Source: UBA4421 sp002704225 (GTDB taxonomy: Bacteria > Pseudomonadota > Gammaproteobacteria > Pseudomonadales > Azotimanducaceae). From it: 64,000 nucleotides of DNA. Where the stretch lies: contig CACDWG010000001.1 of assembly GCA_902556425.1 (NCBI GenBank), positions 1-64,000 on the forward strand, read 5' to 3'. The notes beneath the pieces are model-generated. The model did not search any database and was not told where the DNA came from. It saw nothing but the letters and a program-made list of their open reading frames with translations. Position numbers and translations under genes: made by a program. Each line of letters begins with the position of its first letter. The stretch's first letter is position 1. Shown in pieces: positions 1-8,238 of the stretch.

Positions 1-792
1 GGTCTCGAGTTTGGACGAATTACGCAGTTAGTTGTCGACAACATTGCCGATCAGCCAACGCCCAAGGGTTATCTGAAAGCCTTCGATCCTCTGACCGGCA
101 AAGACAAGTGGGTTGTTGAAATTCCTCACTACTGGAACGGTGGAGTGTTGTCTTCTGCGGGTGGCCTGGTATTCCAAGGCGATGCCTTGGGCATGTTGAC
201 GGCTTACGATAAGGACAATGGCGAAGCGCTTTGGCAGTTCAATACCTATACGTCGATGTTGGCTCCGCCAATTACCTATGAAATTGATGGGACTCAATAC
301 GTGTCGATTCTTACGGGTACCGGTGGTGGTGACCTGTTTGGTGGTGAACCCTTGCCGCCAGTGTCAGAGCATGCCTCTCTAACCTACAACAACTACGGTC
401 GTTTGCTGGTGTTCAAAGTGGGTGGCACTGAGGAATTGCCCGTACCAACGGTTCGTGATCGCACGATTCCGGTACAGACCAATCTCACGGCATCCAATGA
501 CCAGATCGCCGCAGGCGAGCGCCACTACAATAACTACTGCGCGGTATGTCATGGCTTGGCTGTGCGTTCCGGTGGATCGATTCCCGATCTGCGACGCATG
601 AGTGAAGGCACCCATACGGTGTTCAACCAGATCGTGCAGGACGGCTTGCTGGCGGCGAATGGTATGGCGGCCTTCGATGATGTTGTCTCAGACGAAGACA
701 CCACGATGATCCACCACTATGTGCGCGCCAGAGCCGAGCAAGATCGGCTGGCTGCAGCGGGTGAGGGTGGCGGTCAGCTGACCTGGCAGTAA
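1..792 (+). CDS. PQQ-dependent alcohol dehydrogenase (quinohemoprotein), C-terminal part
   Basis: The reading frame is open from the first base and ends at TAA 790-792, so the N-terminus lies outside the window. The visible part carries beta-propeller blades with repeated AxDxxTG-like and W-docking segments (AFDPLTGKDKW, YDKDNGEALWQF), as in PQQ dehydrogenases. A cytochrome c domain follows, with a CAVCH haem-binding motif at 538-552 and a downstream methionine (NGMAAF) that could be the sixth ligand. Such type II quinohemoprotein dehydrogenases oxidise primary alcohols or aldehydes in the periplasm and pass electrons to the respiratory chain. Substrate is not deducible. A strong hairpin follows the stop. 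Confidence 0.93.
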   Translation, partial: GLEFGRITQLVVDNIADQPTPKGYLKAFDPLTGKDKWVVEIPHYWNGGVLSSAGGLVFQGDALGMLTAYDKDNGEALWQFNTYTSMLAPPITYEIDGTQYVSILTGTGGGDLFGGEPLPPVSEHASLTYNNYGRLLVFKVGGTEELPVPTVRDRTIPVQTNLTASNDQIAAGERHYNNYCAVCHGLAVRSGGSIPDLRRMSEGTHTVFNQIVQDGLLAANGMAAFDDVVSDEDTTMIHHYVRARAEQDRLAAAGEGGGQLTWQ

Positions 793-806
793 GGATGGTT
801 TGAGGT

Positions 807-831
807 GGAACACCGGGCAATCCGGTGTTCC
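807..831. terminator. strong hairpin after the PQQ dehydrogenase gene
   Basis: A perfect 10-bp inverted repeat (GGAACACCGG, 5-nt loop, CCGGTGTTCC) lies 15 nt past the dehydrogenase stop, in the gap before a convergent gene. No T-run follows on the plus strand, so intrinsic termination is uncertain. It could instead be an mRNA 3'-end stabiliser. Confidence 0.45.
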
Positions 832-870
832 TGTCCATTGGACTCACAATCGCCTTGGGTGGCGTTAGAG

Positions 871-1425
871 CTAAGCCTTTGGCGGCAGGGTAGGCGGCGC
901 AACTTCTCTCAGTTCAAACATTGGGCGAAAGCCATCATCCCCACCGATACGATCGGTGCCTTCGTAGTCGCTTTCACGCTGTGCTTCCGTGTCTTGCTCG
1001 CGCACTGCGTTGTTTGAGAGCGTGCCATTCATGACATCACCTTCTTCCATTTTACCCAGCGCAGCTTGAGCTTCTTCTGCAGCCTGCTCGGTAAAGGGCA
1101 CGTGGTAAGCACGCGGTGCGCCCTGAGGTATGCCGGCTTCGTCCAGTTCGCGTACCCAAAAAAAGATGCCGCCGGCTTCCTTAGTCGCCTTATCCGGCTC
1201 ATCGATGGTAATCCACAGTACCCGGAAAGCATCGGGCATATCCTCTGACGTTGCCCAGCCCAACATGCTTTGATGGCCCAACCAAGTCACGGAGTAAAAC
1301 GCGCTGACCAAAACGATGAGGCTAATTTTCAGCAGCCGTCTTCCCTCAAGACCGATGCACAGAGCCAGCAGCAGTGCGGCAACTAAGGCGTAGGCCAGGC
1401 CCAGCGTGAGCAGTGAAGTCATCAT
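871..1425 (-). CDS. hypothetical membrane protein, third gene of a motor-like trio
   Basis: 184 aa, family not recognised. Two hydrophobic segments (about residues 2-26 and 31-56) are followed by a soluble region of about 125 residues that is rich in Glu, Asp, Gln and Ala and ends in a Pro-rich tail (APPTLPPKA). The start ATG overlaps the stop of the ExbD-like gene upstream by 4 bp, so the two are translationally coupled. The fixed position after ExbB-like and ExbD-like genes suggests it is a third component of the same membrane complex, but no function can be assigned. The gene is convergent with the PQQ dehydrogenase. Confidence 0.75.
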   Translation of the reverse strand: MMTSLLTLGLAYALVAALLLALCIGLEGRRLLKISLIVLVSAFYSVTWLGHQSMLGWATSEDMPDAFRVLWITIDEPDKATKEAGGIFFWVRELDEAGIPQGAPRAYHVPFTEQAAEEAQAALGKMEEGDVMNGTLSNNAVREQDTEAQRESDYEGTDRIGGDDGFRPMFELREVAPPTLPPKA

Positions 1426-2036
1426 GATTTGCTGGCTGCTAGGGTCAGCAGTTGTTTCGGTCGTTGACTGGTGCCGGTGACCGCGCCGTTTTCATCCAAG
1501 GTGAATCGCACCGCGGTCTTTTCGTCACCGCTACCGGTCAGTTCGACAGTGTCGTAATACACCAGACTGACGCTGGGGTTGAGTTTTTCGACCTTGACGG
1601 TAACGGGGAGCGGCGCGGAATAGTTGGATTTGTAGTGCAGCAGGTTCACCACGTATTCGCCGGGCTGAGTGGCGCGCACGGTAACGGTTTCCTGATTGAT
1701 CGGGTTGTTTACCTTGACGCCATTGACGTTGATCTGGTCTGCGAACACGCCTCGGTCGTCACGATCCAGATGCATCAGGCCGCTGTCGCGGTTGTGGTAC
1801 CAGACCAGTCCGCCCCGCGGATCTTCCACCAAGGCATCCACATCGTCCGGGTGTTCATCTGCCCAGCGTATGGTGATCAAGACCTCGGCCTTACTCTCAA
1901 TGTCACCGGTTTTCTCCGGTGTGCTGATCAGCATGAACGCAATGGCGAACATAAAGGCAAAGCCCAACAAGGTATTGAACAGCAGGTCAGTGAAGACGTC
2001 TTGTTCGTTGTTTTGTTGGAAAAACCGATGCTTCAC
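1422..2036 (-). CDS. ExbD/MotB-like membrane protein with atypical periplasmic domain
   Basis: 204 aa. One N-terminal membrane span (about residues 18-38) is preceded by an acidic start (NEQDVFTDLLFN). The aspartate at about residue 17, at the membrane entrance, resembles the proton-carrying Asp of ExbD, TolR and MotB. The rest looks like a beta-rich periplasmic domain (repeats of xVTVRAT, YVVNLLHYKS, PVTVKVEKL) rather than the usual ExbD fold or OmpA-like peptidoglycan domain. Start is GTG at 2036, 7 nt after the stop of the ExbB-like gene; the 3' end overlaps the next gene by 4 bp. Probable partner of the upstream channel protein; the driven process is unknown. Confidence 0.72.
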   Translation of the reverse strand: MKHRFFQQNNEQDVFTDLLFNTLLGFAFMFAIAFMLISTPEKTGDIESKAEVLITIRWADEHPDDVDALVEDPRGGLVWYHNRDSGLMHLDRDDRGVFADQINVNGVKVNNPINQETVTVRATQPGEYVVNLLHYKSNYSAPLPVTVKVEKLNPSVSLVYYDTVELTGSGDEKTAVRFTLDENGAVTGTSQRPKQLLTLAASKS

Positions 2037-2043
2037 AGTCGTT

Positions 2044-2697
2044 TTATCCGTCGATCGGTTGGGTAGTGCCCAACAGGGCCATTCGGTTGATCAGATTGGC
2101 CAGGGCGGAATCGAGCAGGTAATACTGTAGTTTCAGTAGGGTACTGGTCACCAGTCCTGCCAGGGTGGTGTAAAGGGCTACCGCCATACCACCGCTCATG
2201 GCGGCCAACAGTTGCTGCATCAATGACGGGTCAAATTGGTCGATCTCGCCGATTGGCAGCAGCATCAAAATAAAGCCGATGACGGTGCCGGTGAGCCCCA
2301 ACTTCAGTAACAGATCAGCGACAAAGTGACCGGCAGCGTGCGTATTGGTGAGTTCATCGCCAAGCGTGTCGAGCAAATGCTGGCGATCAGCGGCCGAGGC
2401 AGTTGGTGCATTGAGTGCGAGTGCCACATAACCACTGTCTAGGTCTGTTGAAATGGATTTTGACTCTTCAACTGATCGACATAGCGCATTTTCACGATCC
2501 AGCGCTTTGGCGCGAAACAGCCAGTGCAGGGTAGCCAAACTGTATAGCGCGAGGATTGCCCAACTGATCATGCTCCGGTCAGAAGTCAGCGCAAGTTGCA
2601 GCAAGCCGGTATTGGCCAATACGAAGAAGCCGAAAAAAATCAGGCCGAGAAGGATAAGAGCACTTAAAAACAAATGTTCGTCTGACTTGCCTAGCAC
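2044..2697 (-). CDS. MotA/TolQ/ExbB-family proton channel protein
   Basis: 217 aa from a GTG start at 2697, chosen because AAAGGA sits about 10 nt upstream and because the longer reading frame runs into the aldolase gene with low-quality sequence. There are four hydrophobic segments: two near the N-terminus, then KLGLTGTVIGFILMLLP and GMAVALYTTLAGLVTSTLLK. The last two match the conserved channel helices of ExbB, TolQ and MotA (G-L-x-G-T-V-x-G, and the A-L-x-x-T-x-x-G-L motif). Members form a pentameric proton channel around a dimer of the ExbD/MotB partner, which is encoded 7 nt downstream. The trio is co-transcribed; its cargo is unknown. Confidence 0.85.
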   Translation of the reverse strand: MLGKSDEHLFLSALILLGLIFFGFFVLANTGLLQLALTSDRSMISWAILALYSLATLHWLFRAKALDRENALCRSVEESKSISTDLDSGYVALALNAPTASAADRQHLLDTLGDELTNTHAAGHFVADLLLKLGLTGTVIGFILMLLPIGEIDQFDPSLMQQLLAAMSGGMAVALYTTLAGLVTSTLLKLQYYLLDSALANLINRMALLGTTQPIDG

Positions 2698-2768
2698 GTG
2701 AAAAGTCCTTTTGCTGTCACAGTTGGAACGAGACCCCATGGGCGCCGCCAGTGGCGACGTCTGACGAT

Positions 2769-3539
2769 CTAGTCTTGATAGCTTGGGTCCAGCCGGTCGG
2801 CCAAACGGCGCATGGACGGCCATGCGGTCGCGCTCAGCCCTTCCCATGATGCGGGATTGTTGAACGTGGTTTCCATCATATCGATGGCGCCCTGATTGGG
2901 CATATTGAGCGTGCCGTTCATGGCGCCCACCTGAATCTTGCAGGCTCGTTCGATGTAGTACAGGCGCATAAAGCACGATCCCACACTACCACCAAGGGCG
3001 AGGGTGCCGTGATTGCGCAGCATCATAAGATGTTTGCTGCCCAGATCAGCGACGACACGCTCGCGTTCGTCTAGATCCAAGGCAACCCCTTCCCAGTCGT
3101 GATAGGCGGTATCGTGATAGACGAAGAGGGCATGTTGAGTAATGGGTAACAGGCCTTCTTGCATGGCGGACACGGCGACGCCACTGTCGGTGTGCAAGTG
3201 CATGACGGCTGCGGCATCGTGGCGGGCCATGTGAACGGCGCTGTGAATGGTAAAGCCCGCTGCGTTGACCTCGTAGCCGTTGCTTAACACCACGTTGCCA
3301 TCGAGATCGACTTTCACCAGATTGGAGGCCGTCACCTCACTGAACTGGAAGCCGTAAGGGTTTAGTAAAAAGTGATCGTCGGGTCCCGGCACACGAGCAG
3401 AGAGATGGGTGAAGACCATATCATCCCATCCGTAATGAGCGACCAAGCGGTAGGCGGCGGCTAAATCTTGACGAATGGCCCACTCTTCAGCCGATACAGC
3501 GGAACGGATGTCCATATTTTGCACAATGGCTTCACTCAT
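2769..3539 (-). CDS. class II aldolase/adducin family protein
   Basis: 256 aa. The ATG at 3539 is preceded by GGGGAGATC, better than the in-frame ATG 21 nt upstream. Family features are visible in order: N-terminal helix with LAAAYRLVAHYGWDD, then THLSARVPG, an LLNPYG motif, the metal-ligand pair in MHLHTDSG, and the third ligand region LRNHGTL. Characterised relatives (fuculose- or rhamnulose-phosphate aldolases, decarboxylases) use Zn for retro-aldol or decarboxylation chemistry, but this branch, common beside catabolic genes, is mostly uncharacterised. It lies upstream of the ExbB-like gene on the same strand (71-nt gap) and may or may not share its transcript. Confidence 0.85.
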   Translation of the reverse strand: MSEAIVQNMDIRSAVSAEEWAIRQDLAAAYRLVAHYGWDDMVFTHLSARVPGPDDHFLLNPYGFQFSEVTASNLVKVDLDGNVVLSNGYEVNAAGFTIHSAVHMARHDAAAVMHLHTDSGVAVSAMQEGLLPITQHALFVYHDTAYHDWEGVALDLDERERVVADLGSKHLMMLRNHGTLALGGSVGSCFMRLYYIERACKIQVGAMNGTLNMPNQGAIDMMETTFNNPASWEGLSATAWPSMRRLADRLDPSYQD

Positions 3540-3719
3540 GATGATCTCCCCAGATAACACGCAAGATGAAAACGAAAAACGGACAGCTAGACGGTGCGAT
3601 TCCGAGTTCAGAACGTATACCGACTGTGGTGGCAGAGTCCAGTCCGAGATGCCTCTCCCTGAAGGTTCGGTGCGGTATGTTGATGGGTTGGGAGAGTTCA
3701 GTGCAGCCTTAATTCGAGC

Positions 3720-3744
3720 AAAAAAAGGCCACCCTGAGGTGGCC
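3720..3744 (-). terminator. rho-independent terminator of the TonB receptor gene
   Basis: On the minus strand GGCCACC, loop TCAG, GGTGGCC is followed directly by TTTTTTT. It starts 23 nt past the receptor stop codon. A perfect 7-bp GC-rich stem plus U-tract makes this the clearest intrinsic terminator in the window. Confidence 0.92.
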
Positions 3745-3767
3745 TTGAGCTATGTGAGACGAGGCCC

Positions 3768-6700
3768 TTAGTAGGCGCCCATTAAGTAGGTGAACTCCAA
3801 GCCGCCCAAACGTGGGGATGTGACGCCGGCTGTTTGACGGAAGTGCTCGCCTTCACCGTGCCTAAGTACTTGCAGATTGGCAATATCATCCAAGACGTTG
3901 TTGATAAAGGCAGTGACGATGATGTTTTGCTTAGGATTCGTCCAAGTGGCGCGTAGATCCAGCCGACCATAGGAATCGGCTTTCTCTTGATCGTTCTCGA
4001 AGGGTGAGAAGTAAACTTCATCCGTCCACGAGTAAACACCGGACAGATCCAGTTTGGCGCCAGCCTCGAGCGGCAGTGAATAGGTTCCGTAGCCCGTAAA
4101 CTTCAACTCGGGAACCTGAAGTAGCTGATTGCCCTTGATGTTTTTACGGTTCTGTTCACGGTTTGGGTACAGAGACGTTGGCGTTTCGGCGCTGGCCGGA
4201 TCCAGAATAAACAAATCATCGGTGTATTCGCTGGGAGTGAAACTCACGTTGCCGCCCAAGGTGAAATTGTCTGTCGCCAGCCAGAGCACCTCGGTTTCAA
4301 TGCCCAACACCTCGGCTCCATCAGCCTCGAGCACAGAGGTGGTAGTACCGCCCAAACTGGTGACTTCGGTGGCTACTGTATGAATGTTGTCGTAATCGTA
4401 CAGATAGAACGAGCCGTTTATTTGCAGGGTGTTGTCGAGGAATTGAGTCTTGTAGCCGATCTCGTAAGCGATAAGCTCTTCCGGATCGTACGCGGCTGTG
4501 TTGCTGAAGAAGACCAAGTTGTAGCCTCCGGATCGATAGCCGGAGGTTGCGGAGAAATACAGTAGGATTTCGTCGCTGATGTCCCAATCGAGGTTGATGC
4601 GTCCGGTAATCTTTTCGTCGGTGCGATCAAAGGGCCGATACACGCTTACTGCGATGGGAATACCGCCATTTACTACCAATTCGGTTGGAATCGGCTGTCC
4701 GTACTGATCCAGTACAAGGTCTCCAGCGTCATCCCTTTGGAAACCACCGTTCGCGGCATTGTACTGATACAGGGCGTTCGACGTGACGGTGTCTATTGGT
4801 GATGTGTAATCATCGGTGATGAAGCGTGCAAGGATCTGATTGGTGCTGAGGGTTTCAGTGTAGCGCCAAAGGTTTTCTTCTGCGATTACTTCATCTTTCG
4901 CGTACCTGATTCCTACGGTCAATGTAAGATCTTCGGCAAAGCCCCAAACCCCTTGGGTGTAGGCTGCAAAGGATTCGCGCTCGGTTTTAGTCGCATACAG
5001 CAGATCCGATCCGATCGTATTCGGGCCGTTAATGACATTTAGGTCACTGTTGGTGCCGTCATCACCCTGCCAAAGGCTCAGTAACAAATTATCGTTTCGC
5101 CCAGAATCCAAAATGCTGAGCTGTTCTGCACTATTTTCTGCGGAATAGTTGCGGGCGCAAGCGGGTGCAGGGTTTGCAACTTGACAGCTCTCCTTGGCGC
5201 TGAAGAGCGTCACACCGTCTGGTTGGGCGCCTAAAAGTGCGGTCACAGGCGTACCGGCTGGCGCCGCGCCGCCCAATGCGACTGCAGAAGTGACGGGCCC
5301 AATGGCAATGGATGGATCGTACGATCTTGCATCGATCATGCGTCTTTCGTTTTCCGGAACGGAGGTATAAAAATCTCCTCGCTGGTCGATGGTGGCGTCG
5401 TAAAAGAAGATACCGGACGTGACCGAGAGTTGATCATTAATCTCCCAAAACGCCTGAACTTCGTGGGAACTGTAGTCGGCCTCGTGGTTTACGTAAAACT
5501 GGCGGTCATGGAATTGACTGGCGGTGTTGTCATCGTCGGTAACTCGCTGATAGGACAACTGATTAAAGCCATAGATGTATTTTAGGGTGAGGGTTTCAGA
5601 AAAATCCCAGGTGGTTGTCAGTTGTGTACCTTGCTGGTCAAAGATCTCGCTGTTTAAACCGTTAGTTGCCGCGCATACGTCGCTTCCGCTGATGTCTCCA
5701 GGGAATACGCACTCATTGTATTCGGCTAAGCTCTGGGCGCTGGTTTCATTGAATCCGTCTAGGGATGCCGCGGCATTTTGAAACCCGTCGAAATCAGCGA
5801 AATCCAGTCCGGGTCTATTGGCTTGGGCTTCACGCGTTATGTTCGTCGTTGGATCAGTAAACATGCGTATTTCTGAAGACGGATCGTAGAAATCGTTGGC
5901 CAGTGGATTGGTCTGATCTTGGTCAATAAACCGGTAGCCTGGGATCAAATTCGTGTCTCGTTCATTGCGTCCCGCTTCGTTCAATACGACCAAGCCGCCA
6001 CCGTTAGCACCACCAAAGGATCGGTCAATTTCCATCCAGTTTTGGCGCACGTCGACAGTGATGTCGTCGGTGGGCTGCCATTTAAGCTGAAGAGCAACGT
6101 TTTCGGTACCGATGCCGTCAATATCCTCACCTCCGCCGATATCGCGGACAAAGCCGTCACGTTCGCGCCAGCTAAAGTTCATGCGGCCATATAGGCTGCC
6201 ATCAACCAGCGGCCCCGAGACCGCTCCATAATACTCCTGAGTTCCAATGTCACCGTGAATGGTTTTGAAGGCTGCTTCAAACACGTCGGTGGGTTGTTTG
6301 TAGAGAATGTTGATAGCGCCACCGACGGCGTTTCGCCCGTACAGCGTACCTTGGGGTCCGCGTAACACCTCGATACGCTCTACGTCCCAGAAGGTCGCTG
6401 CGGTCGCGGTGAGCAGATCCTCGGAGTAAACGCCGTTCATGTAGGTCGCCACACCGGGATCGCCACCCAGCGCTCGGAAGTTTCGTCCTACGCCTCGAAC
6501 CGTGGCGTCGTAAGGTTGAATCGTTGTCGCTGGAACAAAGTTCTGTAGATCTTCCTGATTACGGATGCCGAAGTCATCGAGGAAGTCGCCGGTAAAGGCC
6601 GTGATGGAAATGGAGGTGTCTTGAATCGAGGCTTCTTGTCGCTCGGCAGTAACAATCACCTCCTCAATTTGCCTTCCTGTGCTTTCTTCTGCCTGGGCGG

Positions 6701-6773
6701 CTGAAGCGGCTAAGGACGTTATGATGCTTAAGCCAGTGGCGATACCCGTTTTGTATAAGAGTGCTTTACGCAT
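3768..6773 (-). CDS. TonB-dependent outer-membrane receptor
   Basis: 1001 aa from ATG 6773 (GAGGGGAG 6 nt upstream). A signal peptide ending near AASAAQA is followed by a TonB box (IEEVIVTAERQ), a plug domain with the typical VERIEVLRGPQGTLYGRNA and AVGGAINI motifs, and a beta-barrel of more than 700 residues with a C-terminal strand ending in GLEFTYLMGAY. Receptors of this long, marine-type group import siderophores, vitamins or organic substrates across the outer membrane using TonB energy. The substrate is unknown. It is divergent from a PhyH-family oxygenase, so a shared regulated substrate is conceivable. A strong terminator follows. Confidence 0.95.
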   Translation of the reverse strand: MRKALLYKTGIATGLSIITSLAASAAQAEESTGRQIEEVIVTAERQEASIQDTSISITAFTGDFLDDFGIRNQEDLQNFVPATTIQPYDATVRGVGRNFRALGGDPGVATYMNGVYSEDLLTATAATFWDVERIEVLRGPQGTLYGRNAVGGAINILYKQPTDVFEAAFKTIHGDIGTQEYYGAVSGPLVDGSLYGRMNFSWRERDGFVRDIGGGEDIDGIGTENVALQLKWQPTDDITVDVRQNWMEIDRSFGGANGGGLVVLNEAGRNERDTNLIPGYRFIDQDQTNPLANDFYDPSSEIRMFTDPTTNITREAQANRPGLDFADFDGFQNAAASLDGFNETSAQSLAEYNECVFPGDISGSDVCAATNGLNSEIFDQQGTQLTTTWDFSETLTLKYIYGFNQLSYQRVTDDDNTASQFHDRQFYVNHEADYSSHEVQAFWEINDQLSVTSGIFFYDATIDQRGDFYTSVPENERRMIDARSYDPSIAIGPVTSAVALGGAAPAGTPVTALLGAQPDGVTLFSAKESCQVANPAPACARNYSAENSAEQLSILDSGRNDNLLLSLWQGDDGTNSDLNVINGPNTIGSDLLYATKTERESFAAYTQGVWGFAEDLTLTVGIRYAKDEVIAEENLWRYTETLSTNQILARFITDDYTSPIDTVTSNALYQYNAANGGFQRDDAGDLVLDQYGQPIPTELVVNGGIPIAVSVYRPFDRTDEKITGRINLDWDISDEILLYFSATSGYRSGGYNLVFFSNTAAYDPEELIAYEIGYKTQFLDNTLQINGSFYLYDYDNIHTVATEVTSLGGTTTSVLEADGAEVLGIETEVLWLATDNFTLGGNVSFTPSEYTDDLFILDPASAETPTSLYPNREQNRKNIKGNQLLQVPELKFTGYGTYSLPLEAGAKLDLSGVYSWTDEVYFSPFENDQEKADSYGRLDLRATWTNPKQNIIVTAFINNVLDDIANLQVLRHGEGEHFRQTAGVTSPRLGGLEFTYLMGAY

Positions 6774-7019
6774 GATCTCCCCTCTCTTTTCTGTGTCGCT
6801 CCTCGCGACGGAATATGATGTGCGCAACCCCTGTCCCCGAAGGCGCGACTGGGGCGTACTGTGCTAAATATGTTTCAGAAAACAGCGTTAGATAGATAAG
6901 GTGTGGCTTGCAGGGGATGAACGGTAGATTCAAAGGGATAGATTGAAATTGTTTGTAACAAAACTCTGGTTTTGCTGGACGAGATTGGTTTGACTGGGGC
7001 GGTGGGAGGTTTTGTACCG

Positions 7020-7844
7020 ATGCCATGTGATATGAACAACAAGCACGCAATGAAGCTGACGGCCGCAGAGTTGGCGCACTATGAAGAACACGGATTTGTT
7101 GTGCGGCGAGATGTCTTTGATAGGCAGGAGTGCGGTGTCTTCCGCTCGGCTGCCCAGCGAGTCGAGGCTACAATGCTCGCACTCGCTGATGGCGCTGAGC
7201 ACAGCAGCCGATGTGCAGATTATCGTCTCGACGGGAACCGGTTTGTCGATATCGAACATGTCACCGTGCAGTTTGAACATGGTGCCAATGCCCGGCAGCT
7301 GCGCGTGGTGGAGCCGGTCAACGATGTGGAGCCCGTGTTCGATCGTCTGATTGACGACGCCCGTTTGTGCGAGCCGATGAGACAACTGGTACCCAGTGAC
7401 CGGCTCGGATTATGGACAGCGAAACTGAACCTCAAGCATCCACGAGTCGGGTCAGATTTTGGTTGGCACCAAGATGCCCCCTATTGGATTCACGACAGTG
7501 ATCATGTGGACAAGCTGCCGAATGTCATGGTGATGTTTGATGATGCGACGTGCAGCAATGGGTGCTTTCGGGTTATTGATGGCAGCCATAAGGCGGGCTG
7601 TCTGCCGGGTTGTGATGACGGTCGCCAGTTAGCAGGTTTCTACACCCATCCGGATGCTTTTGACGAGGACGCTCAAGTGCTGATCGAATGTCCCGCGGGT
7701 TCGGTTGTGTTCTTTGACCCGCATATTGTTCATGGGTCGGGTGTCAATGCGAGCGTCTTACCGCGGCGGGCGATGATTATCACGTATCAGCCTAGTGGCT
7801 TCGCGACACTGAAAAGCGGCACGATACGAAACGTCGGCGAATAG
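7020..7844 (+). CDS. phytanoyl-CoA dioxygenase (PhyH) family protein
   Basis: 274 aa. Start chosen at ATG 7020 because GGGAGG lies 10 nt upstream; ATGs at 7032 and 7050 are alternatives. The Fe(II)/2-oxoglutarate site is visible: His150-x-Asp152 in GWHQDAPYW and a distal His (235 or 238) in DPHIVHGSG, with an N-terminal YEEHGFVVRRDVF segment typical of PhyH proteins. The family hydroxylates diverse small molecules, from phytanoyl-CoA to ectoine-like compounds and halogenation substrates, so the true substrate is open. It is divergent from the TonB receptor and ends 1 bp before a convergent small gene. Confidence 0.9.
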   Translation: MPCDMNNKHAMKLTAAELAHYEEHGFVVRRDVFDRQECGVFRSAAQRVEATMLALADGAEHSSRCADYRLDGNRFVDIEHVTVQFEHGANARQLRVVEPVNDVEPVFDRLIDDARLCEPMRQLVPSDRLGLWTAKLNLKHPRVGSDFGWHQDAPYWIHDSDHVDKLPNVMVMFDDATCSNGCFRVIDGSHKAGCLPGCDDGRQLAGFYTHPDAFDEDAQVLIECPAGSVVFFDPHIVHGSGVNASVLPRRAMIITYQPSGFATLKSGTIRNVGE

Positions 7845-7845
7845 T

Positions 7846-8121
7846 CTAGAGCCAGACTTTTAGCACGCCGATCACGATGCTGCCCACAGCAAGGGTGGTG
7901 CTGAAAGACCAAACCATAAAACGGTCCATGCGGCGGGTCAGGGCGTCAAAACGCCGGTCGACTTGATCAAAGCGTTTATTGGTTTGATCCAACAACAGCT
8001 CGAAGCGCCTGTTCATTTCCGAGAAACCTTGCCTTGTTAGTTCAATATGGTGGGCAAGGCTCTCTTCGATTCTGACGATTCGTTCAAGGATTTGGTTTTC
8101 GCTTGTGTCGGGTAGTGCCAT
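7846..8121 (-). CDS. small coiled-coil protein with C-terminal membrane anchor
   Basis: 91 aa from ATG 8121, which has GAGG 6 nt upstream; the in-frame ATG at 8160 is less likely. Residues about 10-65 form a heptad-rich helix with near repeats of the type NKRFDQVDRRFDALTRRMDRF. A hydrophobic C-terminal span (about residues 68-90) follows, ending KVWL. Similar small tail-anchored coiled-coil proteins are widespread, often annotated as hypothetical. Function unknown. The gene faces the PhyH gene tail to tail with a single base between the stops. Confidence 0.72.
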   Translation of the reverse strand: MALPDTSENQILERIVRIEESLAHHIELTRQGFSEMNRRFELLLDQTNKRFDQVDRRFDALTRRMDRFMVWSFSTTLAVGSIVIGVLKVWL

Positions 8122-8238
8122 AGCGACCTCTGCCAGTCGTGACGGGCGAACGATTCTCAATAAGTGACGATGGTGATGCTACCGTCGTAACGCTGACAAT
8201 TATGTGCGATATCTCGCAAATTCGCGTTGGCGTTGAAA

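Noticed and set aside
1452..2066. 204-aa plus-strand ORF opposite the ExbD-like gene
   Set aside because: It is the antisense shadow of the ExbD-like gene, of the same length, with no motif or ribosome site of its own.
871..2697. Zorya-type anti-phage system
   Set aside because: The MotA/MotB-like pair prompted this, but no Zorya nuclease or helicase component lies near, and the third protein looks unrelated.
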